Part shown: positions 20,858 through 29,092 of the stretch, in pieces
Position numbering within the stretch: position 1 is the stretch's first letter
Layout: each line of letters begins with the position of its first letter
Made by a program: the position numbers and the translations under genes
Notes under the pieces: model-generated
The model's input: only the letters and a program-made list of their open reading frames with translations
Told to the model about the DNA's origin: nothing
Databases searched by the model: none
From: Citricoccus zhacaiensis
Lineage (GTDB): Bacteria > Actinomycetota > Actinomycetes > Actinomycetales > Micrococcaceae
NCBI RefSeq assembly: GCF_014645315.1
Contig: NZ_BMLQ01000003.1
Location: 247,804-311,803, forward strand
Direction: 5' to 3'
Length of the DNA: 64,000 nucleotides

Positions 20858-21709
20858 TCAGACCGCGAAGGGCCGGACCGAGGGTCCGAGGGGCCTTGAT
20901 GGTGAGGTCCCCGGGGTGGCCGTGCCCAGGGCTCGGGACAGCGCGCGCGCCGTGGCATTCAGTGCTGGCAGGACCTGATGCACGGTCAGTGATCCGTCGA
21001 TCTTCAGCGTGACGCTCAGGGCGGCCACCACCCGATCGCTGGGCCCGCGGACGGGCACCCCCACGGCGAAGGTGCCGAGCGTGATGGTCTCCCTCAACAC
21101 GGCCACCCCGGTGCGCTGCACCTCCGCCAGCATCCTGCGCAGGGTGTCCGGATCGGTGATCGTGTGGTCCGTGTAGCGCTTCAGCGGGCTGGCCAGTACC
21201 TCCTGGCGGACAGCCGCCGGCGCGGAAGCCAGCAGGACCATGCCCGTGGCGGTGGTGTGCAGGGGCCAACGACCCCCGAGCCGGCTGAGGACGTGGGCCC
21301 CGGAGTGCCGTTGCAGGGACTCCACATACACCACGTCATGTCCGTCCCGGACAGAGAGATGCACGTTGGCCTTGACCGCGGACTGCAGGTCCGCGAGGTA
21401 GGCCGGGGCCACATCCCGCAGCTGCAGCATCTGCGGCTCGAGCGTGCCCAGTTCCAGCACCCGCAGTCCGACGGCGTACCGTCCCTCCGTGGTCCGCTCG
21501 AGTGCACCCCAGTCCCGGAGTTCGCCGACGAGTCGATGCGCCGTGCTCAAGGTCAGGTCCGCGCGGCGGCTGATCTCGCTCAAGGTCAGTTCGAGATGGT
21601 CCTGGTCGAAGACGTCCAGGACGGACAGGACGCGGCCCGCGGCCGTGCGATGGTCCTCTGCGGCGAGGGCCTCGTGCAGTGCGGGGTGATCCCCGGTTGA
21701 TGGGGGCAT
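20858..21709 (-). CDS. IclR-family transcriptional regulator
   Basis: A 283-residue IclR protein, paralogous to the gene just downstream on the same strand. HTH: LTLSEISRRADLTLSTAHRLVGELRDWGAL; linker YAVGLRVLELGTLEPQMLQL; effector domain with HLSVRDGHDVVYVESLQRHSGAHV and TTATGMVLLASAPA. The ATG at 21709 follows GGGAGGAG at 8 nt; the reading frame stays open upstream but runs through the operator. It is divergent from an SDR gene (21878), and the shared gap carries the TTCC-N7-GGAA palindrome that also precedes five other transcription units, so it is a leading candidate for the regulator of that set (inference). Confidence 0.88.
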   Translation of the reverse strand: MPPSTGDHPALHEALAAEDHRTAAGRVLSVLDVFDQDHLELTLSEISRRADLTLSTAHRLVGELRDWGALERTTEGRYAVGLRVLELGTLEPQMLQLRDVAPAYLADLQSAVKANVHLSVRDGHDVVYVESLQRHSGAHVLSRLGGRWPLHTTATGMVLLASAPAAVRQEVLASPLKRYTDHTITDPDTLRRMLAEVQRTGVAVLRETITLGTFAVGVPVRGPSDRVVAALSVTLKIDGSLTVHQVLPALNATARALSRALGTATPGTSPSRPLGPSVRPFAV

Positions 21710-21729
21710 CGAGTGGACTCCTCCCAGAA

Positions 21730-21745
21730 TGTGACGTCCCTCACC
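21730..21745. promoter_or_regulatory. CRP/GlxR-like site
   Basis: TGTGA-N6-TCACC, 9 of 10 matches, in the divergent region between the IclR gene (21709) and the SDR gene (21878). Confidence 0.45.
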
Positions 21746-21776
21746 ATGGTGGGACATTCCCGGACGAGCGGTCCCC

Positions 21777-21797
21777 GGCTTCCATCGGGCGGAAGCC
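21777..21797. promoter_or_regulatory. TTCC-N7-GGAA operator
   Basis: GGCTTCC-ATCGGGC-GGAAGCC, a perfect palindrome with 7-bp arms, about 80 bp before the SDR start and 68 bp before the IclR start. A further CTTCC-N3-GGAAG lies at 21819-21831. One of seven related sites in the window. Confidence 0.65.
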
Positions 21798-21877
21798 GTC
21801 GGCGCCGGTCCGGGCCGTCTTCCACGGGAAGGAATTGGGGCTGTGGGCCGCAGGCGGGGCATCTAGATTCGCTGACC

Positions 21878-22816
21878 ATGACCGACCAGCACCACACATC
21901 ACAGCGTCAGGATCCCGCGGGGCCGATGGAGGAAGCCTCGGCGGGCGCGGGCAGTTCGCTCCGGCCCCTGGCCGGACAGGTCGCTCTGATCACCGGTTGT
22001 GGCAAACCGGATGGCATGGGGCAGGGGATCGCCAGGGCGCTGGCCTGCCGGGGTGCATCGCTCGTCATCACGGACCGCGAACCCCGCGGTATCGCCAATG
22101 ACCGCCAGCGGATGCTCGGGCAGGTCCCACCCAGTGGCCTGGTCGAGTTCGCGGACCAGCTGCGCCGGGAGGGCGTGGATGTGGTCACCGCCTTGGGGGA
22201 CATCTCCCAGCGGGCCGACGTCGCCGGGATCCTGCAGGCGGTGCAGGACCGCTTCGGGCGGCTGGACATCCTGGTCAACAATGCGGCGGCCCCGCAGGGC
22301 CCGGACCGCCGGGACATCGAAGAGGTGCCGGACGAGGCCTTCGACCTGCTGATTGACGTCAATGTGCGTGGTACCTACGCCATGTGCCGAGCAGCCGTGC
22401 CGCTCATGCGGGCCGCACGCTACGGGCGGATCGTCAACATCTCCTCCATGGCCGGGCTCTCGGCGGCACCGTTCTCCGTGGCCTACTCCGCCTCCAAGGC
22501 CGCGGTGATCGGCCTGACGCGCGCCCTGTCCATGGACGTGGGGCCGTGGGGGGTCACGGTCAACGCGGTCTGCCCCGGTCTCGTGGCCACCAGTCGGGCC
22601 ATCCTGGACCCCTCCGCTGACCTTGATGTGGAGTCCACGCTGGCGCAGCGCGGCCGGAACATCCCGGTCGGCAGGGTGGGCCAACCGGCGGACATCGGCG
22701 AGCTCGTCTCCTTCCTGGCCTCGCCAGGCGCCGGCTACGTCACCGGCCAGGCCATTCCCGTGGACGGCGGCGGCCTGACCCCCTTTCCGCTCCGCCAGCC
22801 ACCCTCTGACGCCTGA
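21878..22816 (+). CDS. Short-chain dehydrogenase/reductase (SDR)
   Basis: A 312-residue SDR with a 30-residue N-terminal extension. The coenzyme motif is atypical, TGCGKPDGMGQGIA in place of TGxxxGIG, a variant in which extra residues are inserted after the first glycine. NNAA, the Ser of ISSMAGLSAA, and YSASK give the catalytic set; the C-terminus has PVDGGG. It would oxidise or reduce an alcohol/ketone with NAD(P). The ATG at 21878 has no obvious Shine-Dalgarno sequence, and the transcript may be short-leadered. The SDR at 33507 carries the same kind of coenzyme-loop insertion. Confidence 0.82.
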   Translation: MTDQHHTSQRQDPAGPMEEASAGAGSSLRPLAGQVALITGCGKPDGMGQGIARALACRGASLVITDREPRGIANDRQRMLGQVPPSGLVEFADQLRREGVDVVTALGDISQRADVAGILQAVQDRFGRLDILVNNAAAPQGPDRRDIEEVPDEAFDLLIDVNVRGTYAMCRAAVPLMRAARYGRIVNISSMAGLSAAPFSVAYSASKAAVIGLTRALSMDVGPWGVTVNAVCPGLVATSRAILDPSADLDVESTLAQRGRNIPVGRVGQPADIGELVSFLASPGAGYVTGQAIPVDGGGLTPFPLRQPPSDA

Positions 22817-22893
22817 TCACCGTGATCGTCAGGGCCGCTCCCGACTCCGGATGGTCGACGATGCGGCTCCCGCGGCCGTGCACCACGACCTGT

Positions 22894-22924
22894 CCCATGT
22901 AGTTGCTTCAGGCAACTACATGGG
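22894..22924. promoter_or_regulatory. MarR auto-operator: 13-bp perfect inverted repeat
   Basis: CCCATGTAGTTGC (22894-22906) and its exact complement (22912-22924) flank a 5-bp spacer TTCAG. The right arm ends 15 bp before the MarR start at 22940, so binding would block transcription start or translation. Confidence 0.75.
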
Positions 22925-22939
22925 CGTAGGGTGCGGACC

Positions 22940-23407
22940 ATGGACACCGAGGACCTGGACCTGCATCGCAGCACCCTCCGCGCGCTGACCAGGCTCATGT
23001 CGCAATGGTCCTCGCTCGAGCTGCAACGGCAGATCACGGCCGACTCTGGTGTCGCCCTGGACCCGGTCGCGGTGCGCGCCCTCTACGGCCTCGGTACCGC
23101 CGGCGGCACCTCCCGCCCCAGCGCCCTGGCCGACGAGTTGCACCTCACCCGTCCCTCCACCTCAAAGCTCATCGCGCGCCTCGTCGAGGCGGGCCTGGTG
23201 GACCGTCACCCCGACGAGTCGGACGGCCGCTCCGTGCAGCTGGAGCTGACCGAGGAGGGCCACCGGACCTTCGAGACGCTCTTCGACGCCGGCGTCGACA
23301 TGCTCGCCACCTCGACCGCCGGCTGGGACACGGCCGACCTGCGGGCCCTGGCCACCCTGCTCACCCGCTTCACCGGTGGATCCACCACCGACCGACCCAC
23401 CCCTTGA
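22940..23407 (+). CDS. MarR-family transcriptional regulator
   Basis: A 155-residue MarR protein. HTH: SRPSALADELHLTRPSTSKLIARLVEAGLV; wing: DRHPDESDGRSVQLELTEEG, matching the DxRD-type wing of the family. The ATG at 22940 is chosen; a GTG at 22931 would add three residues. It sits directly after a long palindrome and is followed at 16 bp by an SDR gene, so a self-regulated two-gene unit is likely. Confidence 0.88.
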   Translation: MDTEDLDLHRSTLRALTRLMSQWSSLELQRQITADSGVALDPVAVRALYGLGTAGGTSRPSALADELHLTRPSTSKLIARLVEAGLVDRHPDESDGRSVQLELTEEGHRTFETLFDAGVDMLATSTAGWDTADLRALATLLTRFTGGSTTDRPTP

Positions 23408-23423
23408 TCGAAAGGCCACCACC

Positions 23424-24263
23424 ATGTCCCGCACCTACGTCATCACCGGCGCCGCCTCCGGCATCGGCAAAGTCACCGCCGAGATCCTTCGTGAGCGCGG
23501 GGAGACCGTCATCGGCGTCGACCTGAAAGGCGTCGACGTTGCCGGCGATCTCTCGAGCCACGAGGGCCGCCGCGCTGCGGCCGGGGAGGCCGCACAGCTC
23601 GCCGGGGGAACCGTCGACGCCGTCATCGCGTGCGCCGGTCTCTCCGTGATGAAGCCCGTGACGGTCGCGGTGAACTTCTTCGGCATGGCCGAGTTCCTCG
23701 AGGCGCTGCTGCCCGCTCTCGGTCGGTCCGAGGCGCCGCGCGCCGCTCTGGTCTCCTCCATGGCATCGCTGCAGCCCGTCTCCACCGCACTGGTCGATGC
23801 CATGCTCGCCGGTGACGAGGAGCAGGCCCTGTCGCTCGCGGGCTCGCTCGCGGAGGCATCGCCCGAGTCGAACCCCATCTACTCGTCTTCGAAGCGCGCC
23901 ATCTCCCGCTGGGTGCGCCGAGAGGCCCCCACCGCGGCGTGGGGCGGTGCCGGCATCTCGCTGAACGCGGTCGCGCCCGGCACCGTGGTCACACCGATGA
24001 CCAAGGATCTGCTGGCCAGCGAGCAGGGCCGTGCCATGACCGACGCCTACGTGCCGATGCCACTGAACTCCCATCAGGGTGCGGAGAGCATCGCGCACCT
24101 GTTGATCTGGCTGACCTCCGTGGAGAACACCCACTGCGCGGGCCAGACCATCTACTGTGACGGCGGCGTCGACACCGTGCTGCGCGGCGACGACGTGTGG
24201 TCCTGGAACGACGAGGCCATGGCCCGGAAATTCCAGGAGATCGGGGCGCGTCTGCGGGGCTGA
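23424..24263 (+). CDS. Short-chain dehydrogenase/reductase
   Basis: A 279-residue classical SDR. TGAASGIG near the N-terminus binds the coenzyme, ACAG replaces NNAG, and SSMAS...YSSSK supplies Ser, Tyr and Lys. It has the shortened central region and the GTVVTPMTKDL/YCDGGVDT blocks seen in 3-alpha-hydroxysteroid dehydrogenase/carbonyl reductase-like members. GAAAGGCCACCACC precedes the ATG at 23424. It follows the MarR gene by 16 bp and converges on another SDR gene. The substrate is probably the molecule that releases the MarR repressor (inference). Confidence 0.85.
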   Translation: MSRTYVITGAASGIGKVTAEILRERGETVIGVDLKGVDVAGDLSSHEGRRAAAGEAAQLAGGTVDAVIACAGLSVMKPVTVAVNFFGMAEFLEALLPALGRSEAPRAALVSSMASLQPVSTALVDAMLAGDEEQALSLAGSLAEASPESNPIYSSSKRAISRWVRREAPTAAWGGAGISLNAVAPGTVVTPMTKDLLASEQGRAMTDAYVPMPLNSHQGAESIAHLLIWLTSVENTHCAGQTIYCDGGVDTVLRGDDVWSWNDEAMARKFQEIGARLRG

Positions 24264-24273
24264 CACCTCGGGC

Positions 24274-25185
24274 CTACCGGGCCGGCGCGTGCTCCGGTGC
24301 CGGTTTCCGGCGCTCCTGGTCATAGACGGGTGAGGACAGCAGGAACGGGATGGCGGCCTTGCGCTCCTCGTTCAACGGCTCGTCCGGGAAGGACTCCTCG
24401 ATCGCCCGGTGGCGTTCCACGACCCCGGCCTTGAACTCGGGGTGGGTGAGGATGAACATGTCACCGCGGCGGACCCCCTCAAGGACCCTCTCGCCGGCCT
24501 CCTCCGCACTCATGTACGGCTGTGTCAGCTGGAACGCGGTGGCCTCCGGGCCGGGGGCGGAATATCCCGAGGCGCCGTACTCGGCAGGCCGTTTGGCCAC
24601 GGAGGAGGCGATGTTCGAATGAGTGGGTCCCGGGCAGTAGGCCGAGACGCCGACTCCCTCGGTCAGCAATTCGATGTGCAGGGCCTCTGATAGGGCGATG
24701 ATCGCGGCCTTGGACATCGAGTAGAGACCGGCCACCACCGGCATCAGCCCTGCCATGGATGAGGTGTTCACGATGTGCCCGCCGTGACCATGCCGGCGGA
24801 TGGCCGGCAGGAACGCCTGGATGCCGTGGGCCACGCCCTTGATGTTCACGTCGATCAACCAATCCCAGTCGGCGGGAGTGGCATCCGAGACAGCTCCGGT
24901 CAGGCCGATTCCGGCATTGTTGACCAGCAGGTCCACGCGTCCCTGTTCGGCCTCGATGCGCTGAGCCGCCTGCTGCATGGCGGCCAGGTCCGTCACGTCC
25001 ACCTGAAGGGTGGCGACCTCAAGACCCCGAGCGGAGAACTCCGCCTGGGTCTCGGCCAGATGGTCCGTGCTGCGTCCGGTGACGTAGACGGTCATGCCCG
25101 CACGGGCGCAGGCCAGGGCGATGCCACGGCCGATCCCGCTGCTGCCGCCGGTGATGACGGCAACGCGACCGGTGAGTTCTTGCAT
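24274..25185 (-). CDS. Short-chain dehydrogenase/reductase
   Basis: A 303-residue classical SDR: TGGSSGIGRGIA coenzyme loop, NNAG, NTSSMAG and YSMSKAA catalytic residues, then a C-terminal extension (SAEEAGERVLEGVRRGDMFILTHPEFK) typical of the larger SDRs acting on bulky or hydrophobic alcohols. GAGAGGATCTCCC precedes the ATG at 25185. It is the last gene of a minus-strand unit: CoA-transferase A, CoA-transferase B, amidohydrolase, SDR. Confidence 0.86.
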   Translation of the reverse strand: MQELTGRVAVITGGSSGIGRGIALACARAGMTVYVTGRSTDHLAETQAEFSARGLEVATLQVDVTDLAAMQQAAQRIEAEQGRVDLLVNNAGIGLTGAVSDATPADWDWLIDVNIKGVAHGIQAFLPAIRRHGHGGHIVNTSSMAGLMPVVAGLYSMSKAAIIALSEALHIELLTEGVGVSAYCPGPTHSNIASSVAKRPAEYGASGYSAPGPEATAFQLTQPYMSAEEAGERVLEGVRRGDMFILTHPEFKAGVVERHRAIEESFPDEPLNEERKAAIPFLLSSPVYDQERRKPAPEHAPAR

Positions 25186-25226
25186 GGGAGATCCTCTCGA
25201 TGGCACCGGAGGTGCCGGCTGGCAGT

Positions 25227-26171
25227 TCAGGGGGTGGACGGGGAGCCGGGCTCGGTGACGGTGCCGGGCAGTTGGAGCAGTCGGGCGGCATTCTCCCGCA
25301 GGATCAGCGGCCGCACGGAGTCCCGCAGGGGCAGCTGGTCGAAGGCCTCCATCCACCGCTCCGGGGTGATGACCGGGAAGTCCGAGCCGAAGAGCACCTT
25401 GTGCTTGAGCAGGGTGTCCGCATACTGCACCAGTTGCGGCGGGAAGTACTTGGGGGACCAGCCGGAGAGGTCGATGTAGACCCGAGGTTTGTGGAGGGCG
25501 ATGGACAGGGCCTCGTCCTGCCAGGGGAAGGAGGGGTGGGCCATGATGATGTCCATGTCCGGGAAGTCGGCCGCCACATCGTCGATGGCCAGCGGGTGGG
25601 AATACTTCAGCCTCACTCCGCCCCCGCCGCGGGATCCGGCGCCCACCCCGGTCTGGCCCGTGTGGAACAGCGAGATCAGGCCGAACTCCTCGATCACCTC
25701 GTACAGCGGGTAGGCCGTCCGGTCGTCGGGGAAGAACCTCTGGACACCGGGATGGAACTTGAAGCCGCGCACGCCATAGTCGCGGGCGAGGATCCGTGCC
25801 TCCCTCACGCCGGCTGCGCCCCGGGCCGGATCGATGCTGGCGAACGGCAACAGCACGTCCGCATGCTCGGCGGCCAGCTCGGCGATCTCGCGGTTCCCCG
25901 GCACCGGTTCGTCACCGGTGGCGGAGATCGAGTCCACCGTGAAGACGACGGCGGCCATCCGGCGCTCGCGGTAGTAGGCGGCGAGCTCGGGGACCGCGTA
26001 CCCGTGCATCGTGCCGATCCCGAAGTACTCGCCCATCTGTTCGCCGGACTCGACCGGGCCGGCGTCGTCCTTCACCGAACGGTGGACGTGGACATGGACG
26101 TCGATCGCGGCCAGGTCCTGCCACTGCTGCAGGGACGGCGCACCGGCGTCCTGCGGGGACCCGGCGCTCAT
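25227..26171 (-). CDS. Amidohydrolase (Amidohydro_2 / ACMSD-like)
   Basis: A 314-residue TIM-barrel metal-dependent hydrolase or decarboxylase. IDVHVHVH is the N-terminal metal motif; GFKFHPG, SLFHTGQTG, MAHPSFPW and LFGSDFP hold the further His/Asp ligands in the usual order. The ATG at 26171 overlaps the stop of the CoA-transferase B gene as ATGA. Family members decarboxylate or hydrate ring-cleavage products, so a C-C lyase or decarboxylase role in the pathway ending at the CoA-transferase is reasonable. No substrate can be named. A second, different amidohydrolase is at 35595. Confidence 0.84.
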   Translation of the reverse strand: MSAGSPQDAGAPSLQQWQDLAAIDVHVHVHRSVKDDAGPVESGEQMGEYFGIGTMHGYAVPELAAYYRERRMAAVVFTVDSISATGDEPVPGNREIAELAAEHADVLLPFASIDPARGAAGVREARILARDYGVRGFKFHPGVQRFFPDDRTAYPLYEVIEEFGLISLFHTGQTGVGAGSRGGGGVRLKYSHPLAIDDVAADFPDMDIIMAHPSFPWQDEALSIALHKPRVYIDLSGWSPKYFPPQLVQYADTLLKHKVLFGSDFPVITPERWMEAFDQLPLRDSVRPLILRENAARLLQLPGTVTEPGSPSTP

Positions 26172-26839
26172 GCCGGGACCGCCTCGATGTAGTCGGCCGC
26201 GGTCCGCAACCGGACGTCCTCCGGGGTGATCCCGGCGGCGCACTCGACGAGCGTCAGCACCCCGTCGATCACGTGGAAGACCGCCAGGTCCGTATAGACC
26301 CGGGTGACGACCCCCCGGCCGGTCAGCGGGAACGTGCACTCGCGGACCAGCTTGGGCTGGCCGTGGCGGTCCACGTGCTCCATGCAGACCCACACCTGCG
26401 GGGTCCCGGCCACGAGGTCCATGGCACCACCCACGGCAGGATTGCGGCCCGGGACATACCAATTGGCCAGGTCACCGGCCTCGGACACCTGCAGTGCTCC
26501 CAGGATCGTCACGTCCAGGTGGCCGCCGCGGATGATCGCGAAGGAGGTGGCCGAGTCCACGATGGCCCCGCCGGGGATCATGCTGGTCGGCTGCTTCCCC
26601 GCGTTGGTCAGGTCCGGATCCTCGGCGCCGGGCTCGGGCGCGGGGCCGAGGCCCAGGATCCCGTTCTCGGACTGGAGGAAGACCTCCCGATCCGCGGGGA
26701 TGTGCTGGGGCACCGCCAGCGGGATGCCCACCCCGAGGTTGACGGTGTAGCCGTCCACCAGGTCCGCGGCCAGGCGCTGGGCGATCTCGTCCCGCGTGCG
26801 CCCGGTGATCCGGGGCGATTCGGTGTTGGTCATGGACAT
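26168..26839 (-). CDS. 3-oxoacid CoA-transferase, subunit B
   Basis: The beta subunit (223 residues) of a family I CoA-transferase. The catalytic Glu lies in QSENGILGLGP near residue 58, as in PcaJ/ScoB-type proteins. NLGVGIP, GGAIVDSATSF and GGHLDVTILGALQV are further family blocks. It starts 2 nt after the A subunit ends and overlaps the amidohydrolase. It would move CoA from succinyl- or acetyl-CoA to an organic acid. The initiating Met could also be the third residue. Confidence 0.92.
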   Translation of the reverse strand: MSMTNTESPRITGRTRDEIAQRLAADLVDGYTVNLGVGIPLAVPQHIPADREVFLQSENGILGLGPAPEPGAEDPDLTNAGKQPTSMIPGGAIVDSATSFAIIRGGHLDVTILGALQVSEAGDLANWYVPGRNPAVGGAMDLVAGTPQVWVCMEHVDRHGQPKLVRECTFPLTGRGVVTRVYTDLAVFHVIDGVLTLVECAAGITPEDVRLRTAADYIEAVPA

Positions 26840-26841
26840 GG

Positions 26842-27594
26842 TCAGCCCTTCTGGAGCGAGGCGGCCCGCCGGGGCAGGTCGGCCGGGATGGGTGCTGCAG
26901 TCATCACCACGTGGTCCACGAAGACCCCGGGGAGGTGGATGTCATCCGGGTCCAGCGACCCGGTGTCCACCAGTCGTTCGACCTCCACGAAGGTCGTCCG
27001 CCCGGACATGGCTGCCAGCGGATTGAAGTTCCGGGCGGAGAGGTGGAAGCGGAGGTTGCCCTTGGGATCGGCCTGCTGCGCCTTGACGAGGCCGAAGTCC
27101 GCCTTGATGCCGTACTCGAGGACGTGGGCCCGCCCGTCGAACACCCGTTCCTCCTTCGCCGGCAACAGCTCGCCCGGAGTTCCCCCGGAATAGGAGGCCG
27201 GGAAGGTCCCGTCCGAGAGCATGGTCTCCGCGCCGGAGGGCGTGAAGAACGCGGCGATCCCGGCACCACCGGCCCGCATGCGTTCCGCCAGGGTGCCCTG
27301 CGGGATCAGCTCCAGCTCCACGCGGCCCGCGAAGTACTCGTCGTAGAACTCGGGCAGCACGGGGAAGGACCCGGTCAGTCGGCGGACCCGGCCCTCCATG
27401 ACGAGCCGGCCGATGCCCGTGAAATCGTCACCCACGTTGTTGACGTAGAGGTGCAGGTCCTTCTTGCCGAGGTCGGACAGGGCATTGAGCAGGGCATCCG
27501 GGCGCCCGGAACTGCCGAAGCCGCCGACGGCGATCGAGGCACCGTCCCAGACGGCATCCAGGTGCTCGTGGAGATCGGTGCGGAACTTGTTCAT
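26842..27594 (-). CDS. 3-oxoacid CoA-transferase, subunit A
   Basis: The alpha subunit (250 residues): GASIAVGGFGSSGRPDALLNAL is the glycine-rich CoA-binding loop, followed by NNVG, VELELIPQGTLAERMRAGGAGIAAFFTPSG and the conserved ADFGLVKAQQADPKGNLRFH. The ATG at 27594 is chosen by homology; GTAGGACG lies upstream. First gene of the minus-strand operon, driven from the same 366-bp gap as the alcohol dehydrogenase at 27961. Confidence 0.92.
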   Translation of the reverse strand: MNKFRTDLHEHLDAVWDGASIAVGGFGSSGRPDALLNALSDLGKKDLHLYVNNVGDDFTGIGRLVMEGRVRRLTGSFPVLPEFYDEYFAGRVELELIPQGTLAERMRAGGAGIAAFFTPSGAETMLSDGTFPASYSGGTPGELLPAKEERVFDGRAHVLEYGIKADFGLVKAQQADPKGNLRFHLSARNFNPLAAMSGRTTFVEVERLVDTGSLDPDDIHLPGVFVDHVVMTAAPIPADLPRRAASLQKG

Positions 27595-27786
27595 CACGGT
27601 GCGTCCTACTTCTCTTCTGGTTCTCGAGAGGGGCGGCCGGGTCTGGGGCCGGCGGGTGGTGGCATCGACCGGTGATGGTCCGGTCATGCAGTAGTCAATC
27701 CCCACTGGCCCCTGGGGTCATCCCGGTTTCCACGCGGTAGAAGACGGAGCCCTGGCGGGGCCCCGCTGGCACCCTCTGAAGGCGAT

Positions 27787-27802
27787 TGTGACCCTGATCA
27801 CG
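27787..27802. promoter_or_regulatory. CRP/GlxR-like site
   Basis: TGTGA-N6-TCACG, 9 of 10 matches to the consensus, 9 bp left of the TTCC-N7-GGAA palindrome. Confidence 0.5.
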
Positions 27803-27810
27803 GTGAATCC

Positions 27811-27825
27811 TTCCATGCGGCGGAA
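27811..27825. promoter_or_regulatory. TTCC-N7-GGAA operator
   Basis: TTCC-ATGCGGC-GGAA. Its spacer resembles that of the 21780-21794 site (ATCGGGC). About 136 bp before the alcohol dehydrogenase start. Confidence 0.6.
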
Positions 27826-27960
27826 AGCCCGTGGCAGCGTGCCGGCGGACGGAGCACCGTGGAGGCAGCTGCATCACCGGCATCTGCATCCGGTGATGCG
27901 CCCACCTCACCGCCGGCGCCTCGTCCGTTGCGCCACCTGCCAGAAAGGGTCCCCCTGAGC

Positions 27961-29064
27961 ATGAAGACTCGTGCGGTCGTATGCCGCGAACCCGGAACGC
28001 CCTGGGAAGTCACCGAACTCGACCTTGATGAGCCGAAGGCCAACGAGGTCCGCATCAAGATGATGGCCGCGGGAATGTGCCATTCGGACGACCACATCCA
28101 GAAGGGGGATGCGGCCATGCGCATGCCCGTGGTGGGCGGGCATGAAGGTGCCGGCATCATCGATGCGGTGGGCGAGGGCGTGACCCGCGTGCAGGTGGGA
28201 GACCACGTGGTGTGCTCCTTCATCCCGGCCTGTGGATCCTGCCGCTATTGCTCCACCGGTCACCAGAACCTGTGTGATTCCGGGAAGAACGCCGCCACCG
28301 GCGAATTCCCGGACGGCACCTTCCGCTTCCACCAGGACGGCGTGGACTTCGGCGGTCTCTGTGTGCTGGGGACCTTCTCCCAGCACACGGTGGTCTCCGA
28401 GTACTCCGTGATCCCGATCCCGAAGGACCTCCCCTTCGACGTCGCCTGCCTGGTGGGCTGCGGTGTCCCCACAGGATGGGGTTCGGCCGTCCACGCCGCC
28501 GGCGTCCAGGTGGGGCAGACCGCGGTCATCTTCGGAGCCGGCGGGGTCGGCATGAACGCCGTCCAGGGCGCGGCCATGTCCGGCGCCAATCGCGTGGTGG
28601 TGGTGGACCCAGTGGAGTTCAAGCGGGACAAGGCCCTGGAGTTCGGGGCCACCCAGGTGTTCGCCACGGCCCAGGAGGCCACGGACTTCGTCATCGAGGC
28701 CACCTGGGGTGAATTGGCCGACCACGCCATCATCACGGTCGGCAGCCTGCATGACCAGGTCATCCATGACGCCATCAACATCGTCGGCAAATCCGGCCAG
28801 GTGACCATCACCGCCGTCGGCAACGGGTCCATCAAGGAGCACCCGGGTGCCCTGATCGGCTTCCAGCGCCGGATCCAGGGTGCCATCTTCGGTGGCTGCA
28901 ACCCTCTGCATGACGTGCCCCGCCTGGTCAGCATGTACCAGAACGGCAAGCTCAAGCTCGACGAGCTGATCACCAACCGCTACTCCATGGCCCAGGTGAA
29001 CGAGGGCTACCAGGACATGCTCGACGGCAAGAACATCCGCGGCATCATCACCATCGACCACTGA
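27961..29064 (+). CDS. NDMA-dependent (nicotinoprotein) alcohol dehydrogenase
   Basis: A 367-residue zinc alcohol dehydrogenase of the Rxyl_3153-type family, in which NAD(H) is tightly bound and re-oxidised by an external carrier, associated in actinobacteria with the peptide cofactor mycofactocin. GMCHSDDH and GGHEGAG hold catalytic zinc ligands, CGSCRYCSTGHQNLC the structural zinc cysteines, GCGVPTGWGSAVHAA and FGAGGVGMNAVQGA the Rossmann region. The start at 27961 is chosen by homology; AAAGGG is 12 nt upstream, slightly far. First of three paralogues in the window (also 30604, 59522). It would oxidise a primary or secondary alcohol feeding the next gene. Confidence 0.87.
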   Translation: MKTRAVVCREPGTPWEVTELDLDEPKANEVRIKMMAAGMCHSDDHIQKGDAAMRMPVVGGHEGAGIIDAVGEGVTRVQVGDHVVCSFIPACGSCRYCSTGHQNLCDSGKNAATGEFPDGTFRFHQDGVDFGGLCVLGTFSQHTVVSEYSVIPIPKDLPFDVACLVGCGVPTGWGSAVHAAGVQVGQTAVIFGAGGVGMNAVQGAAMSGANRVVVVDPVEFKRDKALEFGATQVFATAQEATDFVIEATWGELADHAIITVGSLHDQVIHDAINIVGKSGQVTITAVGNGSIKEHPGALIGFQRRIQGAIFGGCNPLHDVPRLVSMYQNGKLKLDELITNRYSMAQVNEGYQDMLDGKNIRGIITIDH

Positions 29065-29092
29065 GCCAGCGCCCGAGACGGAAGAGAACACC

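Larger units (their letters stand above)
27595..27960. other. Divergent control region, 366 bp, no gene
   Basis: Separates the CoA-transferase operon (minus) from the alcohol dehydrogenase series (plus). It contains a CRP-like site (27787-27802) and a TTCC-N7-GGAA palindrome (27811-27825). A short open frame over the right part is GC-driven and lacks a credible start. The 27.60-27.78 kb stretch shows nothing recognisable. Confidence 0.6.
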
